A stretch of 64,000 nucleotides of DNA, taken from contig JARYHS010013630.1 of assembly GCA_031002005.1 (NCBI GenBank), forward strand, positions 32,389,504 to 32,453,503, given 5' to 3'. Source of the DNA: Vandiemenella viatica (taxonomy: Eukaryota > Arthropoda > Insecta > Orthoptera > Morabidae). Every line of letters starts with the position of its first letter. The stretch's first letter is position 1. Under the pieces are notes generated by a model. The model saw only the letters and a list, made by a program, of their open reading frames with translations, was not told where the DNA came from and did not search any database. The position numbers were made by a program, and so were the translations under genes. This document shows, one piece after another, positions 45,415 through 57,241 of this stretch.

Positions 45415-46780
45415 CAAAAAGGTTCAGTTTTCGTTATGGTCCAGGCTGAATTTCAACCTAACCATAATCTCCGCTAATATTGGCGCTACAAATTCAAAGT
45501 CTTAATCACACGCGCATTGATACAATCATTTTATTCTAAGTTAGCAATGTCGTGTATCGCGACGTAAACTTAACCACTACTTCCATTTCCAGCTATTCCC
45601 AATTAAGCTTACGATGTATGGCAATAAGATAACTATTTTTATTCTGGTCTAGGCCGCATTTCAATCTAACCACAAGAGGTAGTAAAAAAACTGAAATATC
45701 CATTATGCATGTCCACCATGTAGTCCATTGTGGCTTTGGTAGAATTCATTTTTAGTCCAGGCCGCATATCAACCCAATCCCAGTATATCCCGAAAACTAA
45801 GCAAGATATCGAAAAATTTTATTCTTTATTTTCGATTTGTCTCGTCGTGTTACATAAGAATCGATCATTAAATTGGACTTTTGCAAAATTTTTCTTCTGC
45901 ATTTCAACACAAGACACCTCACTTTTGATACTGTCGCGTTCCCGGTTCTCTTAGAACTCCGAGAAACGCCTCTACAGTGGCTAGAGCTACCCTGGTATTG
46001 CCTTGTGGCTTGGGACGCAGGGTAGGTACTTACGGGAGCAATTAGTCGAGTAGCTTGACTACTCGGAGGGAGCTAATCACTGTTAAGGTCTATAGCGCGG
46101 GAGTGCATGCTTCTATTACTGCTATGAATGAAACAGTGGTGGAAGATACAGAAGTATATTTACAACCCTTTCATAGAAAGGAACAATACTGAAGATACAT
46201 AGAGTCTCGACTATATACATAGAACAGTACTATGGCCCGATAGATATAGATACAGATGCTTACAGGTTCAGAGCAGAGCAGAGGGCGGAGGCAGTGGCGA
46301 GGCTTCGGAGTCCGGTGTTCGGGCCCGGGCTGGCCCGCCCGGGCCGGCGATAACTTCCGTGCGACGTCCCCGACCGACCACGTTCGACCCAGTTCGACCA
46401 ACCACTGTCTTGTGGCCCCCTTTATATACGCAATTACTGCTGATGTGACCCACTAACGCCACAGTTGCCTCAACATTGCCTCACCTCCGCCGATATTGCT
46501 AGAGATCCAGGCATGGCACGCGACAATACAGTATATATCGAGAACTAGGTGAGATATCGAAAATTTTTATTCTTTATTTTTTTATTTGCCTCGTCTTTTT
46601 AAATAAGAATCCGTCATAAATTTGACTTTGACTAATTTTTTCTACTGAATTTCAACCAAAAACATTTCACGTTTGAGACAGAATATCTCGAAAACTAAGC
46701 ATGATATCAACAAATTTTATTCTTCATTTTTTATTTGTGTCATCGAGTTACATAATAATTCATCACCAGATTACGGCGGT
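45415..46780. repeat. diverged tandem repeat of about 150 bp, interrupted by a solo LTR
   Basis: Recurring blocks are AACTAAGCAAGATATCGAAA / AACTAGGTGAGATATCGAAA / AACTAAGCATGATATCAACA (about 45798, 46546 and 46695), each followed by ATTTTATTCTT and TTATTTG or GATTTG with TCGT. An upstream set shows GGTCCAGGCTGAATTTCAA, GGTCTAGGCCGCATTTCAA and AGTCCAGGCCGCATATCAA (about 45436, 45645, 45757). This is an old minisatellite-like array. Confidence 0.65.
45932..46525 (-). mobile_element. solo LTR (594 bp)
   Basis: Bounded by TGTCGCG...CGCGACA (TG...CA) and flanked by ATAC on both sides (45928-45931, 46526-46529). On the minus strand a TATATAAAG box (46428-46420) is followed by a GC-rich stretch, so the LTR points leftwards. 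No internal domain or second LTR is present, consistent with LTR-LTR recombination. A 4-bp duplication fits Gypsy-type integrases. Confidence 0.8.
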
Positions 46781-47289
46781 ACGTTTGTCCTAGAGTTCCC
46801 TTGAGGTTTTTATACATATACCCCGTGTCTGTATGGGATCGGTCTAGCCCCCCACTTCTCCTCCGCCCGGCTTCACTTCAATACGTGGTGAAAGTCTCTT
46901 GCGTCGTCTCCATATATTTCCTTCCTCCATGGACCGCAACGCTAATCTCATGGGCATAACATTTTTATTGTAAAATTGCAAGAAGTTATTGGCGAGATTA
47001 AATTCGGATTCGGCAAATGCTGTTATGTGGCTTTGTACATACGCAAACAGATGAGAAAAAAAAAATCCCTCTTTTTAGCAACCAAGGTTTAGACCATTTC
47101 CTTTCATTTGCCTTCAATTTGAGCTTTTTTTTTATATATATATATATAATTCTTCCTAAAAATTTTCGATTTTGAACACAGCAAACTACAATTTTCGGGG
47201 TTCCTCACTTCATAATTGTGCAAGCCAAACTGAACGGCAAAATTTCATAAAGTTCATTTGCATAAATTGACTTGGGCACGTCAGGTTGT
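46781..47289. other. no gene recognised
   Basis: A C-rich patch (46846-46875) and a short TA run near 47138. Nothing else assignable. Confidence 0.45.
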
Positions 47290-48160
47290 GCAAATGCTCT
47301 CTAATAATTTAAATTTTAAATTCTTTCAGCGTTTTTGGTAAATTATTCATCAGTTGTATTAACAATTTATTACAATCCCTGACCCTCCCATAGGAAAGAA
47401 AATCTTCCCACATCATTATGCTAGAAATTGAGTACCAGTTTATGGTCATGGTCTTCTTTTCCCTTTCATGCATCACACTTAATTCTTCAACCAATATCTT
47501 TCCACTACTAATCACCAATATACACATTGTATACTACCAGTACTCTCTTCACCCTTTTCCTGTCTTCCAATGAATCCCATTCCAGCTCCTTTAATACATC
47601 AGTTACTGATTGTGCTGTGCAGTAATTTCCACAGACAATTCTAGCAGCCCATCTTTGCCACCCCCCCCCCCCCCCCCCACCGCCCCAACTCCTGAATTTG
47701 TTACCTAACCTATAATACACAATCATATTCAAGCAATGGCATGACCAAGTATGTCCTACCCAGTTGAGCTTATTATAAAATGTTATGCCAAAATATTTAC
47801 ACTTTAAGACTTCCACAAGCAATTTCTTCCCCACACTATAATCACAATTACTCTTTAGGCTTTTATCTGTATAACTAATAAGTGGACTCTTCTTTGTATT
47901 TATCTTCATTCCATGTTGATCTACTCACTTAGATATCCTGTCCAGGTCTCTCTGCAACTGTTCACAGTGTCCTGCCATTTTGATTATTTGATTACACCAT
48001 TGTGTCATCTGCAGTCAATGTTAGAACATCTGACTGTAAACCTATAAAACTATCATTCATTAGAGTAATGAATAGCAATGGTCTCAATACACTACCCTGT
48101 GGCACTCCCATTTTCACTTTTACTTCTTTTGATAATACGTTTCCTACATTAACTCTGCTT

Positions 48161-48316
48161 TCGCCGGCCTTGGTAGCGTAGGGGATAGAGTGCTAGCTCC
48201 GCGTGCCGAAGGTCGCCAGTTCGAATCCGGCCGCGGGCATGGATGTTTAAGTGTTGTGTGTCTGTGTGAAAGTCCTGTCTGTCCTGTGGTGTCCATACTT
48301 AGAAAATAAAAACATA
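48161..48316 (+). repeat. SINE-2 copy (tRNA-derived) inside LINE-A
   Basis: GCCGGCCTTGGTAGCGTAGG is the head with A-box, and CCAGTTCGAATCCGGCCGCG contains the B-box. The body GTTTAAGTGTTGTGTG and TGGTGTCCATACTTAG runs into an A-rich end. A tail block near 48360 (GAATGGCTTAGTTGCC) may belong to it. Confidence 0.85.
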
Positions 48317-49228
48317 CTAGACAAACTAATTCACTGGAAGAGATATCATAAACACATTGAGCTGGCTGAATGGCTTAGTTGCCAAAAGCCATTATACAAT
48401 ACCCTATTTTTCACTTCTCTTTTATGGACCCTTACTACTATTGTACTACCCTATTTCTCTGGCAAGCAATAAGTATCCAGATTGGATCCAAATAACATTT
48501 CAAGATAAGGTACTAGGTTGCATTTTTCTATATTCTACAGATCTGTAGTAATATTATCTACACCAGACAATTTAACATTTTTTTTAGCTTTCATATTTCC
48601 TTAATAATAGGCCTATACTTGGGATGAATTTCAAATTTGTTAGTTTGTTCATTTCTTGGCCAACAAGCTCGGTCTCTCATTTATGCTTGCTCCCCCTCCA
48701 AATTTATGAATCATAGTCCCTAATGGTCACATCTAACCAGTTACCTCATATGTTTGCCTTTTTCTATTCCTTAGTAACTGGTTCTCCCTCCTTTTCTATA
48801 ATTGTGTGAATACCTTCCATTCAATTTTCTAACATAGAAATATAAATTTCTAGATGCATGTCATCTGCCTCCTGCATCCATAATATTCTTCATAAAATCT
48901 TTAGCCTCTTTAACATCCTAAATTCCCTATAATTATATGTAAGTTTTCTAGTATTCTTTATTTTTTTGTATAAACATTTCTTCTTATCTTCTATTACTGT
49001 TACCACTTGGGCTCCACTGTACTTGTATTTCCTTTCATACACTGAAGTCTGAACCTTTGTATGAAATATCTCTTCAGTTCTGAGATGTGTGCCTTTTTAT
49101 AACTGTACCTATTACCTATCTTGAATTTTGGCTACTGGTTTACCCTCACATAAAAATAAAATAAAAATGTTCATCAGAACTGCTTCATGATCACTTATTC
49201 CTTCTGTTACTTCTTCAGATACCACAAT

Positions 49229-49635
49229 CAGGGGCGTAGCTACTATGGGGCTAGGCAGTGCAGTGCACCGGGGCCCCTACGCTCAGGGGGCCCCTAAGCA
49301 TACCTTAAGGGGCCCCAAAGCGCATCTCTGGGGGCCCCCAGTGCAGTTTAGAGGGCTCACAAGTCCTCTCGGCAAACTGGCGACTTTTTTTTAGCTCTAC
49401 CGTCGTCTAAAGGGGCCCCTGAGACACAGGAAGACCCCCACTAAAGGCCCTCGCTTCTCAGGGGGGCCCCCAACCACTGCTCACGGGGCCCCTATGGACA
49501 ACTCAAGGGTCCCCATCCTCAGCTAAGAGGGCCTATACCAGCACACGAAGCAAAAAAAAAGGTCGCCTGTCTGGCCTGAGGGCCCAAAATAAATTTTTTT
49601 GCACCGGGGCCCTTGTTGACCTAGCTACGCCACTG
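49229..49635. repeat. MITE-H copy 3 (hAT-type) inside LINE-A
   Basis: CAGGGGCGTAGCTACTATGG to CCTAGCTACGCCACTG with perfect ACCACAAT duplications (49221-49228, 49636-49643). It splits the LINE-A endonuclease domain, so it is younger than that LINE insertion. The interior has the TTTTTTTTAGCTCTACC block. Confidence 0.94.
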
Positions 49636-49989
49636 ACCACAATATTATCATCAGGCTTTATTGGGAATATATCCAAGATGTTGGGTCTCCTTGTGCTCTG
49701 CTCTGCCATTGTGGGACGCCTCCTTCCCTTACTAAGGTATCTGCAAATTTGTTCCTTGTGTTAGTGTTCTTACTTTCTACCCAGTTGATACCTCCTAAAG
49801 GTAAATTCCCACCAACAATGACCATTCTATTCTCACATCTGAACTCTGAATATTTGTTTACTTTCCAAGAGCCTCCTCACTCTAGTGGTGCCTTCCTTCC
49901 AGGTACTAGACTTCCATCAGAAACATCTCTACAGTTTGAATTTTAATGTTGTTGATATTATTGTATTGTTGTTAATTATGATGAGACAT

Positions 49990-50240
49990 ATGCTACACTT
50001 CTGTTGGAGGTAACGTGTTCAGCATCTTTCTCGATAATTTATTCCAGTTCCTGGCTCCTTTACATGCAATTTAAAACTTTCTGACCCATGCCTAATTGCC
50101 AGTGTTGCCTTGTGTACCTTCTATCTTCCATTGACTCCCAACCAGTCTTTTTTCATATCAGTTACTGATTATGTTTCACTGTATCAGTAATAACCTTTCT
50201 TCAGTCAACATTGACTCAAATATTATTTTGCTATTGGCTC
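49990..50240 (-). mobile_element. LINE-A-related fragment
   Basis: Antisense similarity to the ORF2 C-terminus region: TCTATCTTCCATTGACTCCC and CATATCAGTTACTGATTATG match the corresponding segments at 7640-7710 and 47560-47610. It lies head to head with the next LINE-A copy. Confidence 0.6.
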
Positions 50241-50259
50241 CTAGAACTGGGGCTGGTTA

Positions 50260-51045
50260 CAGGTCAAAATATTTATTCCAAAATGGAAAATAAAGAGAAG
50301 TACAGAACCTACATACTATAATAGGGATGTAAATGATTAAAATGGTTGGTGAGAAAAGTACATAACATAGTTAAGAAGCTGCAAGGCAGTATGGAATACT
50401 TGAAACAACTAAATAATGAATTAATAATAGCAAAAAAGATGACTAAAGATGATTTTATGAAGAATACTATTGGTGCACTGATGGATGCATTCCTATTGCT
50501 AATTTAGAAAACTGAGGGGAATGGACAGTTATACATAAGGATGGAGAAGAAGCTACTGAGAATTTTAAAGAAAGGCAGAGATATTAACTGATTGAGTGAG
50601 ACCATTAGGGACTATGATTCAGAAATGGGAGAGAATAAATAGGAGACTGAGCTTATAAACACAATTGGAAATGAGCAGATTAAAAAAATTGAAATTCATC
50701 CTGAAGATATCATGAAGCAATTAAGTAAGCTAAAAGGTAAAGTGGCTGGTGTAGATAATATTACAATGGATGTGTTAAAGATAACAGGATGTGACATTGT
50801 ACCTTATTTAAATTGCATATGGATACCTTCTGCTTACCAGAAGACTGGGAAAGTGTGAAAGTAGTACCGGTCCACAAAGAAGGCGTGACTTATTGGATCA
50901 AAAATTATAGGCCAATTAGTTTGACACCAATGGTAGGTAAATTAGTGAAGAGATTGATATGCAACGACATTAGTAAACTCTGTGAGAAATGTAAGTGATT
51001 TTCAAGTCGACAACATGGCTTTACACAAGGATATTGATTGAATTA
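50260..51045 (+). mobile_element. LINE-A 5' part (linker and RT motifs 0-2)
   Basis: GACCATTAGGGACTATGATT near 50600 is shared with the minus-strand LINE-A near 48720. LPEDWESVKVVPVHKEG followed by NYRPISLTPMVGKLVKRLI (50835-50965) is RT motif 0 to 2, and SSRQHGFTQGY (about 51003) is the next conserved block. The sequence then changes to LINE-B; the matching downstream part of LINE-A reappears at 52591. Confidence 0.75.
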
Positions 51046-51059
51046 AATTATATGCTAGG

Positions 51060-52590
51060 TATATTAGTGAGATTAAATTAATTCATATCTAAGAATAGCA
51101 TTATTTAATTATTACAATATGGTTTTTAGAAAGAGCTATCCACTACTAATTAGATAAAAAACAAAAGTTGCTGGTTTATTTCTAGATCTCTTAAAAGCAT
51201 TTGACTGTGTTGACAGTCACCTATTGCTTTGCAAATTAGAAAATTATGGAATCAGCTAATAAACTTCCATCATCTTACCTACAAAGCAGACCTCAAGACA
51301 CAGAAATTTATTTTAAAAATATTGAAACAGTAAGTAAGATAAAAAAAATGGGAGTAGTTAGATGTGGTGTTCCTCATGGATCTATACTTAGTCCTTTGCT
51401 ATTTGTTCTATTTATAAATGATATTGCTATACCAAATAAAAGTTAACATTTGGAGATGACACTAAAGCAATTTGTTGTGATAACAATGATTCCTCATTAG
51501 AGATAACTGCTCCTAAGACCTCAAAGGAGTTATCAAATTATTTGGATATAAATAGATTAAATTGTAGTAAAATTAAAACATGTTTAGTAAAATCTATATT
51601 AAAAAATTGTGATATGGATAATAAATTAAGATTAATGACTGGTGAAGGAAGCATTCATGAAATATCTGAACATAGGATCCTAGGAATAGATGATGAAAAA
51701 TTCCTAACTTGGAAAATACATGTAAAAAAGTGAGTAAGGGAATTTTTCTAGTCAATCAGTTATACAAAATTCTGAATAGCAGTGTTCTGAAAATTGCTTA
51801 CTATGGAATAATTTTTCCACATATCTGTATGGTACTGAAGTCTGGAGATTCTGTTGCCATATGTATATAAATCCATTGTTACTGCTACAGAAAAGATGTA
51901 TTAGAATAATATACGAGTTGGATAGAAAAACAACATGTAGAGAAATATTTAGATAGGAAAATGTTTTTACTGTATTTTCACTATATGTATATCGTGTATT
52001 ACTACTGATTCAATGTAGCCCTATTCCAAACTTTAATCAAACAAATAGTGAAATTCATAAATATGACACTTAATAGTGTAGGAAGGTTGTCAAGGGACCC
52101 AGATATTATATATATATAGGGCATTTAGCTCTACCAAGTCATGTGAGATTTGCTGGCAGGGGTTCTGTGAGCTTTGGGGGGCCCACTGAGCTGAGGTTGT
52201 GGGCCCCCTGAAATTGGGGATCCCGGTGCACGGCACCGCCTAACCCTCCGATAGTTACACTACTGATGATACTCGAATCAAGTCAGATTTATATATTTTA
52301 AGGCAGCAGATAAGAGTGCCTATGAAATGGGAGCTAGGTTATATAACAAGCTTCCCTCTCATCTAATATTCTTGTCTGGGAATGAATTCGAATTGGAGTA
52401 AAACATTAGTTATGTAATGAGGTATTATACAAGCTTGACAAATTGTAAATTATATATAAATGTACCTTTTTTGTAATGTACTGCATTTATAATATAATTT
52501 AATTTGTATGACCATTAGGTCTTGACTTTGCTTGAAACTTGTAATCTCAAGTATATTGGCACTAATAAATTATTATTATTATTATTTCAG
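51060..52590 (+). mobile_element. LINE-B inserted between two halves of LINE-A
   Basis: QYGFRKSYP (51116) opens an RT region: LFLDLLKAFDCVDSH (51182, motif A with catalytic Asp), GVPHGSILSPLLFVLFINDI (about 51366, motif B) and FGDDTKAICC near 51447 (FADD box as FGDD). HRILGIDDEKFLTW (51672) and GARLYNKLPSHL (52330) give the post-RT tail. The element ends at AATAAATTATTATTATTATT near 52590, an ATT-repeat tail unlike LINE-A. A MITE-H fragment lies inside. Frames are broken many times. Confidence 0.75.
52119..52265. repeat. MITE-H related fragment in LINE-B
   Basis: Begins around GCATTTAGCTCTACCAAGTC and ends TAGTTACACTACTG. The terminal repeat is diverged and the 5' half is missing; it starts at the internal AGCTCTACC block, as does the fragment at 55100. 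No duplication was found. Confidence 0.65.
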
Positions 52591-53369
52591 ATCGAATCGA
52601 TAGTGTAGCACTAGATTTCTCAAAGGCTTTTGACATTGTGTGTAATAAAACCACACTAAATCAGGTAAAAACTATTGGGGTAGAAGAATTCTTAAAATAC
52701 AGTATTAAAGAAGTGAAAATGAAAATGAGAGTGCCACAGGGTAGCATATTGGGACAATTGCTATTTTTTATTCTAATGACTGACTGTATTGATGGTCTAC
52801 TCTACTGTCAGAAGTTAGGTTGTTTGCAGGTGACATAAAGCTATGAAGACTATGAACAGCTGCAGGGTGATCTGGACAGGATATTTAACTAGGTAGGTCA
52901 ACATGCGATGAAAATAAATGCAAAGAAGGTTCAGCTCGTTAAGTACACAGATAATATATAGCCTATATATATATATATATATATATATTTGTGATTATAA
53001 GGAGGGGAAAAATAGGTTGTTGAAATCCAAACACCTTGGCATACTATTTGGTAACGAACTCAGCTAAAAGGATACATTGGAGAGGTCGAAGGAAAAAATT
53101 TCAAAATGCTTCACTTATTGGAGAGAGTGGTGAGGGGATGTATCAGAGCAGGAAGGGAATTGGGTTATAAAACTTTGGTCAGATTATTGCTTGAATGTGG
53201 TAGGGTGGTATAGGCCACACATTTCGGGTATCAAATAAAGGAGATGGAGGGATGGATAGAAGCGCTGCTAGATTTGTCTCTGGAAATTACCGCAGAATAC
53301 AATCAGTAAATGATTTGATAACGGAGCTGTAATGGGACTCTTTGGAAGTCAGGAGCTGTAATGGGAGTG
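52591..53369 (+). mobile_element. LINE-A continuation (RT to C-terminus), before the hAT insertion
   Basis: SVALDFSKAFDIV (52600, motif A), MRVPQGSILGQLLFFILM (about 52728, motif B) and LFAGD near 52822 are RT. HLGILFGNEL near 53030 and RRSKEKISKCFTY follow. The copy is cut by the hAT element at 53378 and resumes at 57242. Confidence 0.78.
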
Positions 53370-54559
53370 TACATGGTCAGTGGCGTACCTAGGGTGGGGC
53401 AGGTAGGGCACGTGCCCTGGGCGCCGCTAAAAGGGGGGCGCAAAATTGGCAAATTATCAAACTTAAAAATCAAAATAAACCAACAATATAATTATATTCA
53501 AATATTCTCGCGCATAGCTGGTGAGATTTCGCGAAAGAGTGACATGGAGTAAGTAAACAGCAAATCGTGTAAGTTTTTAATAACCGGAACACGATCGGAA
53601 GGTACATTGCGTGCTCTGTCGAGATGTCCTTGAATGGACCAATACCTGCAGCCCCCGCCTTGCACCTAATCTGGCAAGTTTTGTTTTAAGGATATAATAC
53701 AAGCCATACTGTCTTCATTGGCTAATTGCTGATTTGATTGGCGTGGTGCAGTTGTACATTTTATTTGCATTGTATTTGTCGCGAGCGATCGTCAAGCTAC
53801 TAGATATAATAAGTTAAATTACCGTCAACGACAGTGCTTTGAACAAATATATTTGATATTTTTACAGTAAGTACCAACATTCATTAATTTCCTGAAATTC
53901 TGTTATCCACAGTAAATGACATGATCTAGAATCGAACTGTGTTTATTTACGGTGAAATTCATTGAATACTGTAATAATTAATAACGTAAGTACATAACAT
54001 ACGGAAACCTAAACATAGTTAGTAGGTGCAGTAAAACACATTTTATGTGGCTTACCGACCGATGCAGGTACCTGCGCAGGGGCGCGTTCAGAGGCTTTGA
54101 GTGTGGTTGTTTAATATTTTAAAGACGCTTTTATCAGCTTAGTAAATACATAGTTATATACAAGTTAAGATAGTTAACTATGAACTAACTTCGAGGCAAA
54201 TCTGCCAACTCAATTTTCACCCCACTTCTAAATTAAGCTGAAAATTTAGAATCTTTAATAAGTCTGGTGACAATACAGTATTGTGAACTTGGATACTGAA
54301 ACCTTCGAAACCTGATGTGGAATTCTAGTGGTTCGGGTAAACTATTGTTAAGAATTCTGGGCAACTGCTAAAAAAGCGAAAAAAAAAACACAATATATAC
54401 AGCCCTAACCTAAGCTTTATGTACTTTACTGTCGTGCAGAGTGGCACGCAACACAACTCCCTTTCTTTTATTTGAAAAACAACCTATAATTATTTATTTA
54501 TTTATTCCAGGTTATTTTAAAACCCTCATTCACTTCGCTATCGTACTAACACAATATGA

Positions 54560-56780
54560 AATAATTATTTTCAAAGAAACAAGAGAGTGGGGATGAGGAA
54601 CGGAAAAAACGAAACTTGCAGGAGGAAATAGCACAAAAATCCAGTAAGTCCGCTACTGGAAGTTCGACATGTTCTAAGGAGTTTCCTACATCAACATGTA
54701 CAGTAAAATCCAAGGTATCCAACACTAATTTAGCACAAGACGAGGAGGATGTAACTTTAGATAATTTTGAGTTTGACGAGGAGTGAGGCTACCAGTTTTA
54801 ATGCTACTAAAGAATTTGAAGAAAACATTAGTAATTTAGTAGGAGGAAAAACTTGGTGGGGGTGATACGGTGGATGATGTAGAAAACCGAATTAATGTCA
54901 TACCAGAAGTAAAAAAAACAGCATGATATTGGAATTCTACACTTTGATAACATTACTGGGAAATCATTTCTGAGAGATGGTCTAAAAACAGCAATAATTA
55001 AAATTGATTCAAAATATTTTACAAATACTGGAGGTCCTTTCCTTCCTACAGAAACATTTGTATGAACAAAAGTTGTTTAAGAAGACACTAGGTTATATTT
55101 TGTTAAGCTCTACCATGTCTTTGTGAGGTTTGCTGGCAGGGGCCCTCCCCAAAGCTTGGAGGCCCCGGTGCACGGCACCTTCTAGGCCCCCAGGTAGCTA
55201 CGTCACTGGGTGGATAAGTGACTCGCTCTGTTCCCTGTCTAAAAAAATCTGCTTTTTGAATCTGTTGTCTTATCTTTTCAAGTTAGATAATCTATCTTCA
55301 TTAGAGCACGAAGATAAATTTGCCCACTGGAAGGCACGTGAATGGCTCACTGCCCATTAATATGCGAAGAATCATGGTGAGTGTTTCACCCAATCAGAAG
55401 AAACTGAAAGAAATTTTGTAGCAAATAGAGGGATTATCGACACTGAACTTTAGACCTAGATCGAAGCAGAAAAACAAAAGGCGGCGTAAACGTATTAAAG
55501 AGAATCCTTCACTCCATCAAATTTCTTACCACTTAAAATCTTGCATTACGAGGCTACAGAGAGTCACTGAGTACATGCGATAAATCCATATCCCATAATG
55601 TCTGCAATTTTCTTGGATTAAAAAAGCTTCTGGACATATTTGACCCCCCTCATGAATATCTTACTCAAGTTAAAAATCATCCTGGAACCCCATATTACTT
55701 TCCACCTCATGTTCAAAATGAGTTCACTCATCTGATGTCGACCATTGTTCGGCAAAGTTTATAGTGAAACATTCGCAAATCAAATACTATGGTCTCATGT
55801 TGACTCTACTCCTACTCATGCACATCGTGAGCAGATGTCACAAGTATTGATATACGTAGAAGTTAATTTTCAGAAGAAATCAGTTCGCGTTAGGGAGACT
55901 TTTCTAGGTTTCATTGAGATGAGTCGAAAGGACGCTGTTAGCTTAGTGAGTGAAATCCTTAAAGTAGCTAGAGAAAGACAGTATGGATATACAGCATTGT
56001 CGTTCACAATGTTATGACAACGCTGCTGTGATGGCTGGGCACCAAACTGGTGCTCACGAAATAATAATCTGGTGATATTTATGAATTGCGGTAAACTCAA
56101 TTTGGTTGATGTGCTGTACATACATCCAAGTAGGATACTATAACGTTTTTCGGAACTACTGAAATTATTTATGCATTCTTTTCTCGTTCCACTCTGAGCC
56201 GGGGAAAAACTCATGAACTCCGTGACGTGGTTGTAAAGTCGGAGTTTGGAACAAGATGGAGTTCAAAAATTGAAGCAGTAAAGCCAATTATCAAATATCT
56301 TGAAGGTTAAAAAGTGGCTCCAGGATCCTAGCACAAATTTTCATGACGCTGCCTTCCTAGACCAATTTATTAATGAAGGAGAGAGGTTAGTTAATGACGG
56401 ACTCCAGAAAGTTTTCAATCTTTGCCAGTAATGAGATGTAGTGATTGAAAGATGTCAAAGGCGAAAAAAAACGTATGACCGGATAGTATGCGAAGAACAC
56501 TGGTGACTGCTAAGGAAGATTTAGAATGAGTTATGAAGGGATCGCTGGATCGTAGTGTGAAATGAGTGAAAGGTTCAGTCATCTACATGAAACCGACGCT
56601 AGATTTATATGTCTCCTAGATATTAAAAACTGTTTTATAGCACTGACGATTGCGACCATTTAAAGAAGAAGTCTAACGAATTTTGAGATTTCTATGACTG
56701 TGATGCAAACGGAGAACAGTTATGTGAAGAAATATGGAATGTTTGAATGCTAGTATTCACAAGAAAAAACGTAAACATAA
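54560..56780 (+). pseudogene. hAT transposase of the ZMYM1-like/DUF4371 type, decayed
   Basis: In broken frames: SLEHEDKFAHWKAREWLTAH (about 55295), the SNxxH-type region; SHVDSTPTHAHREQMSQVL (about 55795), corresponding to the DxTxDxSHxEQ block with the catalytic Asp; VRVRETFLGFIEMS (about 55885); QCYDNAAVMAGHQTGAHE (about 56008), the RGQGYDN block; and GTRWSSKIEAVKPI (about 56250), the TRWSxR block before the insertion domain. No C-terminal dimerisation domain is readable. Multiple stops and frameshifts make it inactive. Confidence 0.8.
55100..55208. repeat. MITE-H related fragment inside the hAT element
   Basis: Starts at TTAAGCTCTACCATG and ends GGTAGCTACGTCACTG; GGCCCCGGTGCACGGCACC is shared with the fragment at 52119. 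It interrupts the hAT transposase before its HWK region. Confidence 0.7.
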
Positions 56781-57241
56781 AAAATCTGATCTTCTTGAAT
56801 TCATTGTACAGTATGTAGATGAGAACGACTTTCAGAATCTGCGCATTTCAGTTCAAATTATGGCTACGATTGCATAGCCATCGCAATTTGCGGTTGCAGT
56901 AAGCTAAAACTAAATACTGTCGTGTCTGAGTGCTACAATGGGTCAAGAAAGGTAATGCGACATACCTTTGCTCAGTGTTGAGCGGGAAACATCGAAGACA
57001 CAGATTTCGAAAATGTTATTAATTTATTCGCGTTCCAGGATCCAAGGAAGGTGCAATTTTAGGTTTAATACTATTAAACAATTGTATTTTTTTCTAAAAC
57101 AGAATGCAAATGTTTTTGTAAGATTTATGATTGTTTTATTTAGTGTATCAGCTTATTTTATATTTAAATAATTTACGAAAGGGCGCAATTTCAATGTTTG
57201 CCCTAGGCGCCATTTTCGATTGGTACGCCTCTGTACATGGT

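Larger units (their letters stand above)
47290..49950 (-). mobile_element. LINE-A, longest copy, with nested SINE-2 and MITE-H
   Basis: Reading leftwards from 49950, the endonuclease shows VIVGGNLPLGGINWVES (GDFNLPxIDW box, Asp and Phe lost) and FADTLVREGGVPQ near 49760. After the MITE at 49229-49635, EEVTEGISDHEAVLMN carries an intact SDH box near 49195. A long decayed linker follows. RT motif B reads KMGVPQGSVLRPLLFI near 48090 with TADDT beyond. Then LLVEVLKCKYFGITFYNKLNW (about 47790) and the C-terminal tail to 47300. Stops are frequent. The copy lacks the terminal AATTA tail. It is a CR1/Jockey-group element. Confidence 0.8.
53378..57233 (+). mobile_element. hAT element, 3856 bp, complete ends, decayed transposase
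   Basis: Left terminus CAGTGGCGTACCTAGGGTGG and right terminus, reverse complemented, CAGAGGCGTACCAATCG. Perfect 8-bp duplications TACATGGT lie on both sides (53370-53377, 57234-57241), splitting the LINE-A C-terminus. The subterminal GGGCACGTGCCCTGGGCGCC is answered by TGCCCTAGGCGCC on the right. The transposase relic is described separately. A MITE-H fragment is nested at 55100-55208. Confidence 0.94.
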
